The position numbers and the translations under genes were made by a program. From CBDHFF01 sp965262395 (lineage in GTDB: Bacteria > Pseudomonadota > Alphaproteobacteria > Rickettsiales > Anaplasmataceae), in assembly GCA_965262395.1 (NCBI GenBank), contig OZ253531.1:992001-1056000 (forward strand): a stretch of 64,000 bases of DNA. The letters run 5' to 3'. This document shows, piece by piece, positions 47,316-57,226 of this stretch (position 1 is its first letter; each line of letters begins with the position of its first letter). The notes under the pieces are model-generated. The model made no database searches and was not told where the DNA came from. It saw nothing but the letters and a program-made list of their open reading frames with translations.

Positions 47316-48242
47316 CTACATCTTAGTTTTTTCTAGTAAATTAAATACAGATAAGACTATAGCGCGTATATCCAAGGTTAAATTATTTTTACTATCAATA
47401 TCACTAAGCGCTGCAAGTATATTCTCTAAATCACTATCTATGTAGCAAGAATTCAGCTTAGATAAATAATCTAATTCATCAAATAAAATGGTAGAAGAAA
47501 TGGCACCCACTTTATATTTAATAATACGTATGACTACTAAATTCACTAAGTAAGTAAATAAAAATATTGACCTATTACTCTTCAAAATTGAATCTATTAA
47601 AGAAATTATTGATAATTCTTGAGTGAAACAGCGCAATATCTTTTCATACATTTTGATTGCATCTTCTTGAATCATATAAAATAGCAACCCTGGTGAATTA
47701 GAAATTTCTAACCATGAATCTATATCACTTAATTCAGCATATTTTTTTGTTAAAATTTCCTTTACATCCGCAGAATGCAACGGAACAAACCTCAACATAG
47801 AACAACGTGACAGAATAGTCACAGGCAGTGCATTATACTGACTGCTAATCAAAAGTATAATTGAACCAGCTGGTGGCTCTTCTATACTTTTTAACAATGC
47901 GTTCACCGCATTAACATTAATATTGTCTACATTATCTATAATAACTACTTTATGCGTAGAATTAACTGGTTTTAAATTAAGAAAATGAATAACATCTCGA
48001 ATGAGATCAACTTTAATTTGCCCCTCCTCCTCTATCACCATTAAATCGGGATGATTAATTATCTCAATATCTCTAGGAACAACATCAAAATTGCCAGACA
48101 AAATCCACGATGCTATATGTTTTGCAATTAATTTTTTACCTATGCCATTAGTGCCAGAAAATAACCAAGCATGAGAACATTTCTTAGCAAGAAACGAAGA
48201 TACAAAAAGTCTTTCGACTGCCTCATTGCCAATAATCCGCAT
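47316..48242 (-). CDS. holB: DNA polymerase III delta' subunit
   Basis: The 308-residue clamp-loader subunit has an AAA+ domain: HAWLFSGTNGIGKKLIAKHI (P-loop at about residues 29-38), KVVIIDNVDNINVNAVNALLKSIEEPP (Walker B and sensor region) and LSRCSMLRF, where delta' usually has SRC. The C-terminal collar domain is poorly conserved. The zinc-binding cysteines of DnaX-type proteins are not visible, and the P-loop lacks the usual final Thr/Ser (GKK), consistent with delta' not hydrolysing ATP. It follows the Trm112-like gene by 47 bp on the same strand. Confidence 0.92.
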   Translation of the reverse strand: MRIIGNEAVERLFVSSFLAKKCSHAWLFSGTNGIGKKLIAKHIASWILSGNFDVVPRDIEIINHPDLMVIEEEGQIKVDLIRDVIHFLNLKPVNSTHKVVIIDNVDNINVNAVNALLKSIEEPPAGSIILLISSQYNALPVTILSRCSMLRFVPLHSADVKEILTKKYAELSDIDSWLEISNSPGLLFYMIQEDAIKMYEKILRCFTQELSIISLIDSILKSNRSIFLFTYLVNLVVIRIIKYKVGAISSTILFDELDYLSKLNSCYIDSDLENILAALSDIDSKNNLTLDIRAIVLSVFNLLEKTKM

Positions 48243-48289
48243 TACATACTCCAGAATTCATAATTCATGTTTAATTAATGCTATACACA

Positions 48290-48493
48290 TTAATTATCAG
48301 GGTTATTATCCATGCTGGTGGAATCACCGCTTATCTTCCTTGCTTGATTGACTAACATTATAGGTATGCCTTCTTTAACTGGAAATGCAAGCCCCGCAGC
48401 CTCACTGATTAGTTCATTATCGTCTTTATTATATCTCAATTTTTTCTTAGTTAAAGGGCAAACTAATATGCGTAATAGTCTTTCATCCAACAT
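48290..48493 (-). CDS. Trm112-family small protein
   Basis: The 67-residue protein matches the Trm112/YcaR family (PF03966): LLRILVCPLTKKKLRYN at the start and GLAFPVKEGIPIML at the centre. In eukaryotes and archaea Trm112 activates methyltransferases; bacterial single-domain versions are of uncertain function, with one of the usual zinc cysteines (C12) remaining here. The tail (from about 52) is polar and disordered. It precedes holB and is divergent from yidC. Confidence 0.88.
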   Translation of the reverse strand: MLDERLLRILVCPLTKKKLRYNKDDNELISEAAGLAFPVKEGIPIMLVNQARKISGDSTSMDNNPDN

Positions 48494-48565
48494 TTTCTTA
48501 TCTTGATAAAGCCTAATATATAGGCTAATATCCTACCTCAATACTTGATACACGGTCAACATTAA

Positions 48566-50248
48566 ATGAGTGAAACAAAAAATTTATTAGTTGCAATTGT
48601 TCTTTCTACTATTGTACTTATAGCTTGGAAGATGTTTTTTGAAGAAAAATACCTTCCACCTACAAAGGAAATAATCACTGAAACAACACAAGATATCAAT
48701 ATCGTTTATGACAAAAAGGACGCACTTCTCAAAGATAGCAGAGTAACGATTGAAAGCGATAAGATAATTGGCTCGATCAATCTAACAGGAGCCCTAATAG
48801 ATGATATTAAATTAAAAGATTATAAAGAAACCACAATCGATGACTCTGATAATATTACTTTATTATCTCCAAAAAATACCAAGGATTCATATTTCACTGA
48901 ATTTGGATGGCTAACAAAAGACAGTAATATAAAAACACCAAATAAGAATACTGTATGGATTGCAAACAAAAAATCTATAACACCAGGCGATCCATTAACA
49001 CTAGAGTGGACAAATGATCAAAATGTCACTTTTTATCTAAAATTTAATATAGATTATAACTATATAATTACAGTAACACAATCAATCAAGAATAATAGTG
49101 CAGAGAATTTAGACATAATACATTATGGCAGAATTAATCGCCTTAAGGATCTATCTGGAACGACCTATATTATATCGCATGAAGGTGTCAGTGGGGTTTT
49201 AAATAATCATTTATTTGAAATAACTTATAAAGACCTACAAAAAGATACTGATACTGTGATATATAAGAATAATACTAGTAAAGATGGATGGTTCGGATTT
49301 TCTGATAAATACTGGACAACAGCCTTTATACCAAGCAAAGATCATGTTTTAAATGTCAATGCACATCATAGCATACAAAATAAAGAAAATAATTTCCAAG
49401 TCGATTATTCTCTATTTCCTACTATCATTGAAAAAGGCACTGAATTCTCTGTATCAAACAGTCTTTTTGTTGGGGCAAAAGAGCTAGATATATTGGATGC
49501 ATACAAGGATCAATTAGACATAGATTTGTTTGATAGAGTAGTAGATTTTGGTGTTTTATATTTTATTACTAAACCAATATTCATTACATTGAAATTCATT
49601 AATCACTTAATAGAAAATTTTGGTATTTCTATATTGATATTAACTGTAATAATCAAATTACTCCTTTTACCAATAACCAATAAATCCTATACATCAATAT
49701 CAAAGATGAAAATACTATCACCAGAATTGTCCAAACTTAAAAAACTATACGCCCATGATAAGCAAGAATTACAAAAAGCCACTATGAATTTATTTAAAAA
49801 ACACAATGTAAATCCTATGGCTGGATGCCTGCCTATTATACTACAAATACCTGTATTTTTTGCTTTATACAAAGTACTATTCATTACTATAGACATGCGA
49901 CATGCAGATTTCTATTTATGGATTAAGGACTTATCTGCTCCTGATCCAACCAACCTCTTTACACTATTTGGGCTGTTAGAGTGGAATCCACCACAATTAT
50001 TACATTTAGGCATATTGCCTATAATTCTGGGAGCAACTATGGTATTACAACAAAAGGTAAGTGGAAGCGCTATAAATGCACAAGATAACATACAAAAAAA
50101 TATGTTAAAATTTATGCCTTATGTATTTACATTCATATTTGCCTCCTTCCCAGCTGGATTAATAATATACTGGACTTGGAGTAATATTTTATCCATTCTA
50201 CAACAGTATTTAATAACAAAAAGAACTGCACATAAGGACTCAAAATAG
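48566..50248 (+). CDS. yidC: membrane protein insertase YidC
   Basis: The 560-residue inner-membrane insertase has an N-terminal helix (about residues 7-22), a long periplasmic beta-sandwich domain (about 45-330) and the conserved five-helix C-terminal region from about 345, with NFGISILILTVIIKLLLLPI, KKHNVNPMAGCLPIILQIP and FPAGLIIYWTWSN. The latter segments build the hydrophilic groove that takes substrates either from SecYEG or alone. Length matches the Gram-negative type. nusB starts 2 bp after its stop, so the two are translated from one message. Confidence 0.97.
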   Translation: MSETKNLLVAIVLSTIVLIAWKMFFEEKYLPPTKEIITETTQDINIVYDKKDALLKDSRVTIESDKIIGSINLTGALIDDIKLKDYKETTIDDSDNITLLSPKNTKDSYFTEFGWLTKDSNIKTPNKNTVWIANKKSITPGDPLTLEWTNDQNVTFYLKFNIDYNYIITVTQSIKNNSAENLDIIHYGRINRLKDLSGTTYIISHEGVSGVLNNHLFEITYKDLQKDTDTVIYKNNTSKDGWFGFSDKYWTTAFIPSKDHVLNVNAHHSIQNKENNFQVDYSLFPTIIEKGTEFSVSNSLFVGAKELDILDAYKDQLDIDLFDRVVDFGVLYFITKPIFITLKFINHLIENFGISILILTVIIKLLLLPITNKSYTSISKMKILSPELSKLKKLYAHDKQELQKATMNLFKKHNVNPMAGCLPIILQIPVFFALYKVLFITIDMRHADFYLWIKDLSAPDPTNLFTLFGLLEWNPPQLLHLGILPIILGATMVLQQKVSGSAINAQDNIQKNMLKFMPYVFTFIFASFPAGLIIYWTWSNILSILQQYLITKRTAHKDSK

Positions 50249-50250
50249 AT

Positions 50251-50736
50251 ATGAAGGATGCTGATATAAAGGCCTTAACATGGCAGGTAAAAAGAAGATG
50301 CAGTAGATTAGCTGTAGTGCAGATGATGTATAAAATAAGAATAAGTGAACAGGATAATCCTGCTAATTTTCTAAAAAAACAAGATCCCTTGTTACTACTT
50401 CATGAGATATCTACTATAATTAAAGAATCAATAGATGATCAATTAACACCGGATAAAGAACTATTTTTACAAATCATGAGTGCCTTGAAAGAAGATTACG
50501 ATCATTACAACTTAATAATCACGCAATATATTCCGAAGGATTCAGTAATAGAAAAAATGGATATACTCACACACATAATATTAATTACTGGTGTGGCCGA
50601 AATTATTAGTTCATCAAAAACTCCACCTGAAGTAATAATAAAAGAGTACCAAAAAATATCATCCTCATTCTTAGATCCAAAAGCAGTTACGTTTATTCAT
50701 GCAATAATAGATAAAGTAATAAAGAATAAAGAATAA
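50251..50736 (+). CDS. nusB: transcription antitermination factor NusB
   Basis: The 161-residue protein has the all-helical NusB fold. SRLAVVQMMYKI near residue 20 corresponds to the usual R-x-x-A-x-Q-x-L-Y start, and the C-terminal SSKTPPEVIIKEYQKISSSFLDPKAVTFIHAIID matches the P-x-x-V-x-I-x-E-x-V-x-x-A-x-x-F family pattern. With NusE (S10) it binds boxA RNA in rRNA operons. It is separated from yidC by 2 bp, suggesting translational coupling, and lies about 100 bp before gltA. Confidence 0.92.
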   Translation: MKDADIKALTWQVKRRCSRLAVVQMMYKIRISEQDNPANFLKKQDPLLLLHEISTIIKESIDDQLTPDKELFLQIMSALKEDYDHYNLIITQYIPKDSVIEKMDILTHIILITGVAEIISSSKTPPEVIIKEYQKISSSFLDPKAVTFIHAIIDKVIKNKE

Positions 50737-50839
50737 AGAATAAATACTATTATGAATTACTCTTTATCAATAAGTAATTATTAAACCATTAGAGTTTAAT
50801 ATATAAAGATAATGAATCACTTGATAAAAGAGTAATAAT

Positions 50840-52096
50840 ATGGCTGATAGCGTACAATTTGTTTATAACGGAAAAACAGAAGAATTTCCTCTAATTTCTG
50901 GAACCTTAGGGCCAAAAGCTGTGAATATAGGGGAGTTGTACAAAAAAATGGACATCTTTACTTATGACCCAGCTTTCATGTCAACTGCGTCCTGCATTTC
51001 AGATATAACATTCATAGATGGGGAAGAAGGTATTTTAATATATAGAGGAAAACAGATAGCCGACTTATCCGAATCCATGAACTTCTTAAGCACTGCTTAC
51101 TTGCTAATTAATAATGAAGTACCTAATGCGGAGCAATATAAATCATTCCACGACAAAATAATAAAGAACATGAACATAGAGCCAGAAATAGTTCAGATTA
51201 TTACAAGTTTTCCAAGGAATGCACATCCCATGGCAATTCTTATGGGAGCTTTATCCGGCCTTGCAGCTATTTATCATGATAATAAAGATATTTTACCAGA
51301 TGATCAAAAAAATTGTGATGAATTTATATACAAAATTATTGCTAAGGCACCTACTTTGGTTGCATCAATATATCGTCATGTCTCTGGCAAAAAAATATTA
51401 GACCCAAAACCAGATCTTGGATATAGCGAAAATTTCCTTTATATGACCTTTGCTAATGATGATAATTACATTGTGAATGAAACCATTGCAAAAGCCCTAG
51501 ATGTAATATTTATCTTACATGCAGATCATGAACAAAACGCCTCGACCTCTACAGTAAGGATGTCTGGCTCTTCTGGTACTAATCCTTTTGCTGCTATTGC
51601 AGCTGGTGTTGCAACACTGTGGGGCCCATCACATGGTGGTGCAAATGAAGCTGTGATTAAAATGTTAGAAGAAATTGCCATTGATGGAGATATACCAAAA
51701 TGTATTGAAAACATTAAAAATAAAACTTTCAAGCTTATGGGATTTGGACATAGAGTATATAAAAACTATGATCCTCGCGCAAAAATACTTAAGCAACAAT
51801 GTGATAACGTATTAGAAGCATTGAACTTACAGGATGACAAATTACTAGCTATTGCAAAAAACCTAGAATCTATTGCATTGAACGATGAATATTTCAAAAG
51901 TCGTAAATTATATCCAAATGTCGATTTTTATTCTGGGATAATCTGTCAAGCTATTGGCATACCAACATCTATGTTCACTCCAATATTTGCTTTGGCACGT
52001 TCAACAGGTTGGGCGGTACAATACAAAGAAATGATGAATGATGACGCACAGAAAATTGCAAGACCAAGACAAGTATACAGCGGGAAATCTTCTTAA
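50840..52096 (+). CDS. gltA: citrate synthase
   Basis: The 418-residue hexameric-type citrate synthase joins acetyl-CoA and oxaloacetate in the TCA cycle. The catalytic set is visible: H265 in SHGGANEA, H304 in GHRVYK and D362 in VDFYSG. The N-terminal domain with FMSTASCISDITFIDGEEG and the RGKQIADLSE segment is typical of Gram-negative enzymes. An RBS-like AAGAG lies upstream. The last codons (VYSGKSS) and stop form the first unit of a tandem array that runs downstream. Confidence 0.98.
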   Translation: MADSVQFVYNGKTEEFPLISGTLGPKAVNIGELYKKMDIFTYDPAFMSTASCISDITFIDGEEGILIYRGKQIADLSESMNFLSTAYLLINNEVPNAEQYKSFHDKIIKNMNIEPEIVQIITSFPRNAHPMAILMGALSGLAAIYHDNKDILPDDQKNCDEFIYKIIAKAPTLVASIYRHVSGKKILDPKPDLGYSENFLYMTFANDDNYIVNETIAKALDVIFILHADHEQNASTSTVRMSGSSGTNPFAAIAAGVATLWGPSHGGANEAVIKMLEEIAIDGDIPKCIENIKNKTFKLMGFGHRVYKNYDPRAKILKQQCDNVLEALNLQDDKLLAIAKNLESIALNDEYFKSRKLYPNVDFYSGIICQAIGIPTSMFTPIFALARSTGWAVQYKEMMNDDAQKIARPRQVYSGKSS

Positions 52097-52320
52097 TGCA
52101 GTCTTGCTTTATTTAAGCAAAGGAAGGTATACAGCGGGAAACCTTCTTAATGCAGTCTTGCTTTATTTAAGCAAAGGAAGGTATACAGCGGGTGAATCTT
52201 CTTAATGCAGTCTTGCTTTATTTAAGCAAAGGAAGGTATACAGCGGGTGAATCTTCTTAATGCAGTTTTGCTTTATTTAAGCAAAGGCAGGTATACAGCG
52301 GGTGAATCTTCTTTAATAAA
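52073..52320 (+). repeat. five tandem 54-55-bp units carrying the gltA C-terminal codons and a hairpin
   Basis: Units start at 52073, 52127, 52181, 52236 and 52291 with GTATACAGCGGG; the last is partial. The first is the end of gltA, encoding VYSGKSS and TAA. Later units read GTATACAGCGGG then AAACCTTCT or TGAATCTTCT. Each complete unit also carries TTGCTT-TATTT-AAGCAA, a 6-bp hairpin that may be the gltA terminator multiplied along with the coding end. From 52321 to 52605 nothing else was identified. Confidence 0.96.
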
Positions 52321-52605
52321 GATCAGATTTCATTGCGTAGATCACATCGAATATATATATATATTAAACTATAAATTTGCCTGTAAAATAAGATATAACA
52401 GTTTATATTGAATAATATTAGAAAGGATTTGCTTGCTGCTGTTTGTAAAACATTAGTCTCTAGAAACTTATAAATTATTTGGATCATAGGTTCTTATGCA
52501 TGGCCTGATATTATTTATTATCTGATATTCAGAAATATATAACTCTTGATATAATTTTAATGTTTACAATTATTTCATTATTTTATACAATTATTTTTGT
52601 TTCCT

Positions 52606-52682
52606 GGCGGGTGTAGCTCAATTGGTAGAGCACTAGGTTGTGGTTCTAGTGGTAGCCGGTTCAATCCCGGTCATTCGCCCCA
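52606..52682 (+). tRNA. tRNA-His (anticodon GTG)
   Basis: A cloverleaf with G-1 at 52606 pairing with C73 (52679), acceptor GCGGGTG/CATTCGC, anticodon GTG at 52640-52642, T-arm GCCGGTTCAATCCCGGT. The extra 5' G that identifies tRNA-His is encoded. CCA at 52680-52682 is present in the DNA. Confidence 0.97.
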
Positions 52683-53044
52683 GTAAACTATTAGATTTGT
52701 ATTTGTCTGATTCTTGGATAGGCAATATCTGATTGCACATAAATAAAACAGAAATGTATATTTTTTTTATCGCTAAACATGTGCTAGATTAATTAGTCAG
52801 CCCCCCTTCATTTTGTATAGAACAGTATTTATATAAAAATGAATTACATAAAATCATTATGTTTTAAAGTATGGAATAGTTCCATTATGCATTAATCGTT
52901 AGCCCTATATTTCAGATTTTTGACCCCCAGAACAACTGGTATACTTTCAATCAAAGAAGTCTCTTTCCAGCCTTCCAGGTATTCTTTATAAGGGTAGCAC
53001 CCTCGGAAAAGATGCGTTTGGGTTACATTTTTAAAAATTAATTA
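52683..53044. other. spacer with an in-frame coding-like tail after the 53045 stop
   Basis: After two stop codons ending the minus-strand frame at 53045, the same frame stays open for about 48 codons to a stop near 52902. It reads through VTQTHLFRGCYPYKEYLEGW and SIPVVLGVKNLKYR, with normal protein-like composition. It may be the original C-terminus cut off by nonsense mutation, or chance. Between 52683 and 52900 nothing was seen apart from AT-rich sequence. Confidence 0.35.
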
Positions 53045-55790
53045 TTATGCTTTTCCTGATAGCTGAGCTGAAGCTGAAGCTGAAGCTGAAACCGACGGAG
53101 TCGTACCCTGAGCTTGAGCAGAAAGTTCTTCTACTTGTGTAATAGTAGCACCTTCAATGCCCTCGTCCAACTCTTCACCCGCGCTCAATACTTGCTGTAA
53201 ATCTTCTTTTGGCAGTCTGCTTGCTAAATCAGACCCTGCGACTGACTCAATGAGTAGTGTTAATCCACCCAAGGCAGCCTGCAATCCTTCTTTAAGATCA
53301 GATGTACATTCCCCATTCCCTATGCTGCTCACTAAACCTTCTTTAAATATTGCCATACTATTTGAGTCAAGTGCATTTATATCAGTTTTAACAAGTTCGT
53401 TATTATCCTGATCAAGAACATAATATTCTGGGCTCCCATTTATATAGAGCAGAAGATGATCAACTCCACTGTTATATTTCTCTTTAATATGTTCCATTTT
53501 CTCACTTTCTGTAAAAGTAGTATAATTATACTCACGCTTACTATCTGAGTTGCCCTGTTGCGTATTTTTTGAAGATATAGAACCCGCAGTCCCAGCTTCA
53601 ACAACGTCACTAGTATCTTTACTCCCTGAGGATTCTGCCTTAGTAGAATCCTCTTTCTTTTCTCCTGCATGCTTTGCTGCATTTTTTAACTTTTCTTCTT
53701 TTCAATGCTTTGCTGCATATTTTTTTCTTCTTCTTCTGTATCAGTAAAAGCGTCTTTCTTTTCTCCTGTATAATTTGCTGCATCTTTATTTTGTGCTCCG
53801 TGTAAAGATTCTACATCATCTCTTACTACTGATTGAGAATATCGGCTAAGATCTAGCGCCTCAAACAATCCATTGTTCTCTTTCGCATTAGATTTAGTAT
53901 GCACTGCAAGATCCAAATATTTGAGATCGTCAATGCTACGTTGAGTCTTATTATCCAAAATTTCACCCCTAGCAGCATCAGCATCAAGCGTCGTTTTAGC
54001 ATCATCCCTAGCATCATCATCATCCCTAGTGGCATCAGCATCAAGCGCCGCATTAGCACCAATATCAAGCGTCGCATCAGCATCAAGCGTCGCATTAGCA
54101 TCATCAAGCGCGCATCAACATCAAGCGTCGCATCAGCATCAATCATCATCCCTAGTGGCATCAGCATCAAGCGTCGTTTTAGCACCATCAATCGCATCAG
54201 CATCAATCATCATCCCTAGTGGCATCAGCATCAAGCGTCGTTTTAGCATCATCCCTAGCATCATCAAGCGCCTAGTGGCATCAGCATCAGCGCCGCATTA
54301 GCACCAATACCAAGCGTCGCATCAGCATCAAGCGTCGTTTTAGCACCATCATCATCTAGCGCCGCATCAGCATCATCCCTAGTGGCATCAGCATCAAGCG
54401 CCGCATTAGCACCAATATCAAGCGCCGCATTAGCACCATCAAGCGCCGCATCAACATCACCCCTAGCATCAACATCACCCCTAGCATTAACATCAAGCGT
54501 AAGATCTTCTGAACCTTTCTTAATTTCTAATTCGTCTAGAATTTTTTCATCAAATCCAGTATCTTTACTAGATTCTGCGCTCATTAGTGCATTAAAGAAT
54601 GCTTTACTATAAATAAATCTTCTCTTTCTAGGATCAGCAACAAAATTAGACGATTCTCCTGCTTCAAGAATAGCCTTTGCTTTCTGAGAAGCCTCTGCTT
54701 CAAGAATAGCCTCTGTATTACTGATTTCTGTGTTTACATCAAAATACTTACCCTGATCAACCTTTCCTGGTGCAACTGCATCAATATCCCGTCCTACTTT
54801 ATTCAGCACGCTAGCTGTTCTCAGCATCCACTTTCCAAACCCTAATTTACCACCAGTACTTCTATAATAATCAAAACTTAATGCATTAATATCCAGGACT
54901 TTTTTTTCTTGTGTTTGCTGCTCATCATTTTCTGGAAGAGTAATTTTTTGCGCACTTAACGCTTTCAGGAGATCTCCGCCATATTGCTCATCATCAGGAA
55001 ATTTACTTTCAATAAATTCTCTGATCTTATTATCATTGACCAGCGTTCCCTCATATTTATTATTTTTCAACGTTATTGGCTCTTCTGCTTGTAATCTTGC
55101 TTCTTCTGCTGCTTTTTCTGCTGCTTTTTTTCCTGCTTCTTTAAGGCTTTCTTCTGTTTTTACCTTATTTTCAAAAAATTCAGTTACTTCTTTCATTGAA
55201 ATGTTTGTGCCTTGTATTGGGTCATTTGCAGGGTCATCTGCATCTTGAATAACACCTGTTATAAAAGCTTTCATATACTTCATTTTCCACTGTACACCTT
55301 TATTATGAAAATGACCATTTTGCGGCTCATTTGGTACATTACCTTCATGAGAACTTACTCGATCAAAATGTACTCCATCATCAACACTGGCAGGGAAAAA
55401 TCCTTCCTTAGGATCTTTATGTTTTTCCCAATTTTTTAAGAACCCATTCATTGTTGCTCCCCAATTAATGAAGCTTTTTTTACCACCCTGTTCAACATAT
55501 CGATAAAAACTCGGAGTCGGAGGACTTACTTTATATTTAGAAAACTCTGCTGCAAGATATGCAGCATATTTTGCTTCATTTTTCCATATATCATTAGCAC
55601 TTACTAATAGTTTTTCTTCACGACTTTTACGTGCAACTTCATTTTGATCAGAAGCAAGTCCATCTTCCCTCTGTGGCAGTGGCTGAGATCCGGATTGAAT
55701 TTTTCCAACTATACCTTGGGATGATAAACCTCCTTTTCTTTCAAAATCATAGTCACTACTTGAAGCTCCTGCCATAGCTAAATCACCCAA
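53045..55790 (-). pseudogene. frameshifted large gene with Asp/Ala-rich repeats (possible phase-variable or decayed surface/effector gene)
   Basis: Three coding blocks on the minus strand read as one protein broken by shifts. Block 1 (55790 to about 54290) starts MGDLAMAGASSSDYDFER, holds a conserved-looking helical region with an Ala/Glu-rich coiled coil near residue 220 and enters DADA/ALD repeats. It then runs out of frame. The repeat tract (54290-53965) switches frames more than once. Block 2 (about 53990-53686) reads DNKTQRSIDDLKYLDLAVHT and ends after EEEEK. Block 3 (about 53700-53045) reads EEKLKNAAKHAGEKKED, then EHIKEKYNSGVDHLLLYIN, and ends with an ASASASA tail. The product is not recognised and has no signal peptide. 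Lesions sit in repeats and A-runs, so slippage is the likely cause; sequencing error cannot be excluded. Confidence 0.75.
53965..54500 (-). repeat. degenerate short repeats encoding Asp/Ala/Leu tracts
   Basis: The plus strand shows many copies of GCATCAGCATCAAGCG with CATCCCTAG and GTCGTTTTAGCA variants, spaced irregularly. On the minus strand one frame encodes LDADATRDDA-type repeats and another LMLMRR-type sequence. Indels not divisible by three between copies cause the frame switches of the host gene. The tract is markedly less AT-rich than its surroundings. Confidence 0.92.
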
Positions 55791-55940
55791 TATTACAGAA
55801 TTAATAACTTGAATTATAATATTAAAATCCTAATTTTTAGTAAAATAATGGAACTAACTTTCATATCAGTTTATTAATGGATTGAAAAAATAAAATATGT
55901 GCTATATTCTGTCCAAAGTAGTAATGTAATAGCGTGATTA

Positions 55941-56381
55941 ATGGGAACAACAATCGCACAAAATAGAAAAGCTAGATTTAACTATTTTATACTTGAAACA
56001 ATAGAAGCCGGTATCTGTCTTGTTGGAAGCGAAGTCAAAGCATTAAGAATACATAAAGCAAATATAGCCGAATGCTATGTAACCTACAAAGAAGGAGAAA
56101 TGTGGGCTTTTAATCTGCATATCCCACAGTATACACTCGCAAATAGACTCAACCATGATCCCATACGATTAAAAAAGCTCTTGATGAAAAAAAAGGAAAT
56201 TAATAAAATAATTGGAAAATTAAAAGCTGATGGGGTGACTATTGTGGTTACATCTATGTACTTTAACAACAGAGGACTAGCAAAATTACAACTTGCAGTT
56301 GCAAAAGGCAAAAAGCTATATGATAAGAGGCACGCTATCAAAGAAAGAGAATGGAATAGATCCAAAAAAGTAGATATATAA
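55941..56381 (+). CDS. smpB: SsrA-binding protein SmpB
   Basis: The 146-residue protein binds tmRNA and brings it to stalled ribosomes for trans-translation. IAQNRKARFNYFILETIEAGICLVGSEVKALR (residues 5-36) is the characteristic start of the OB-fold, followed by the FNLHIPQYTLAN segment and the basic C-terminal tail with GKKLYDKRHAIKEREWNRSKK that enters the decoding centre. Length is normal. The tmRNA gene itself was not found in this window. dcd follows 65 bp later. Confidence 0.97.
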   Translation: MGTTIAQNRKARFNYFILETIEAGICLVGSEVKALRIHKANIAECYVTYKEGEMWAFNLHIPQYTLANRLNHDPIRLKKLLMKKKEINKIIGKLKADGVTIVVTSMYFNNRGLAKLQLAVAKGKKLYDKRHAIKEREWNRSKKVDI

Positions 56382-56446
56382 CAATATTTAATTTGCTTAT
56401 TTTACATTACAATGTACAATTTTATTAAATAACTTTAGGTACGCTG

Positions 56447-57013
56447 ATGTCTGTAATGCCAGATTGGTGGATTAGTGACCAAGCATTAAAAAATGGAATG
56501 ATAGACCCCTTTGTGAGTAAGCAAAACAGCGCTGGGGTAATATCATATGGTGTATCGTCTTATGGATATGATGCCAGGATTGCAGATGAATTTAAAATAT
56601 TCACTAATATATCACCAATTATAGTGGACCCAAAAAACTTTGACCTGAATGCTCTGGTAGAAAAAAAATCGGATACGATTGAAATACCTCCTAATAGTTT
56701 TGCGCTTGCGAGAACAATAGAATATTTTAAAATACCAAAAGATGTATTGGTTATTTGTGTGGGTAAATCCACTTATGCCAGATGTGGAATTGTGGTTAAT
56801 GTAACCCCTTTAGAACCAGGCTGGGAAGGGCATGTTACCCTTGAGTTCTCTAACACCACTCCCCTGCCAGCTAAGCTTTATGCAAACGAAGGAGCTTGTC
56901 AATTTATATTTCTGAGAGGTGATAGTGCTTGCCTAAAAACTTACTCTGATCTGAGTGGAAAATATATGAAACAGCGAGGTGTAACACTACCAAAAATTAA
57001 AGAAGAAGTTTAA
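56447..57013 (+). CDS. dcd: dCTP deaminase
   Basis: The 188-residue trimeric enzyme deaminates dCTP to dUTP, the main route to dTTP in many bacteria. Family motifs are VSSYGYDARIADEF, LARTIEYFKIP, the GKSTYARCGIVVNVTPLEPGWEGHVTLEFSN core with the catalytic glutamate, and a C-terminal SGKYMKQRGVTLPKI. Length and order fit Rickettsiales-type Dcd. An AGG lies 11 nt before the ATG; a second in-frame ATG at 56456 is possible. Confidence 0.96.
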   Translation: MSVMPDWWISDQALKNGMIDPFVSKQNSAGVISYGVSSYGYDARIADEFKIFTNISPIIVDPKNFDLNALVEKKSDTIEIPPNSFALARTIEYFKIPKDVLVICVGKSTYARCGIVVNVTPLEPGWEGHVTLEFSNTTPLPAKLYANEGACQFIFLRGDSACLKTYSDLSGKYMKQRGVTLPKIKEEV

Positions 57014-57046
57014 AGAAAAAACTCACTATTATTTAACCACCCACCG

Positions 57047-57226
57047 CATAATAAATAAGTTCTATATTTCATAAATCCTAATAAAAATGAAGAAAACTGC
57101 AATATTCCACAGGATTAAACTAATATAATTCTTATATATATAGATGTAATAAAATCTATATACTCATAATAAATAAGTTCTATATTTCATAAATCCTAAT
57201 AAAAATGAAGTAATAAAATCTATATA
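57047..57226. repeat. interrupted direct duplication downstream of dcd
   Basis: A 46-bp segment beginning CATAATAAATAAGTTC occurs at 57047-57092 and 57165-57210, and a shorter TAATAAAATCTATATA at 57147-57162 and 57211-57226. This fits one duplication followed by internal loss of about 55-70 bp in the second copy. It lies beyond the dcd stop and does not include coding sequence. Confidence 0.85.

Noticed and set aside
53440..53682. 80-codon minus-strand frame
   Set aside because: It overlaps block 3 of the repeat gene out of frame; block 3 has the protein-like composition.
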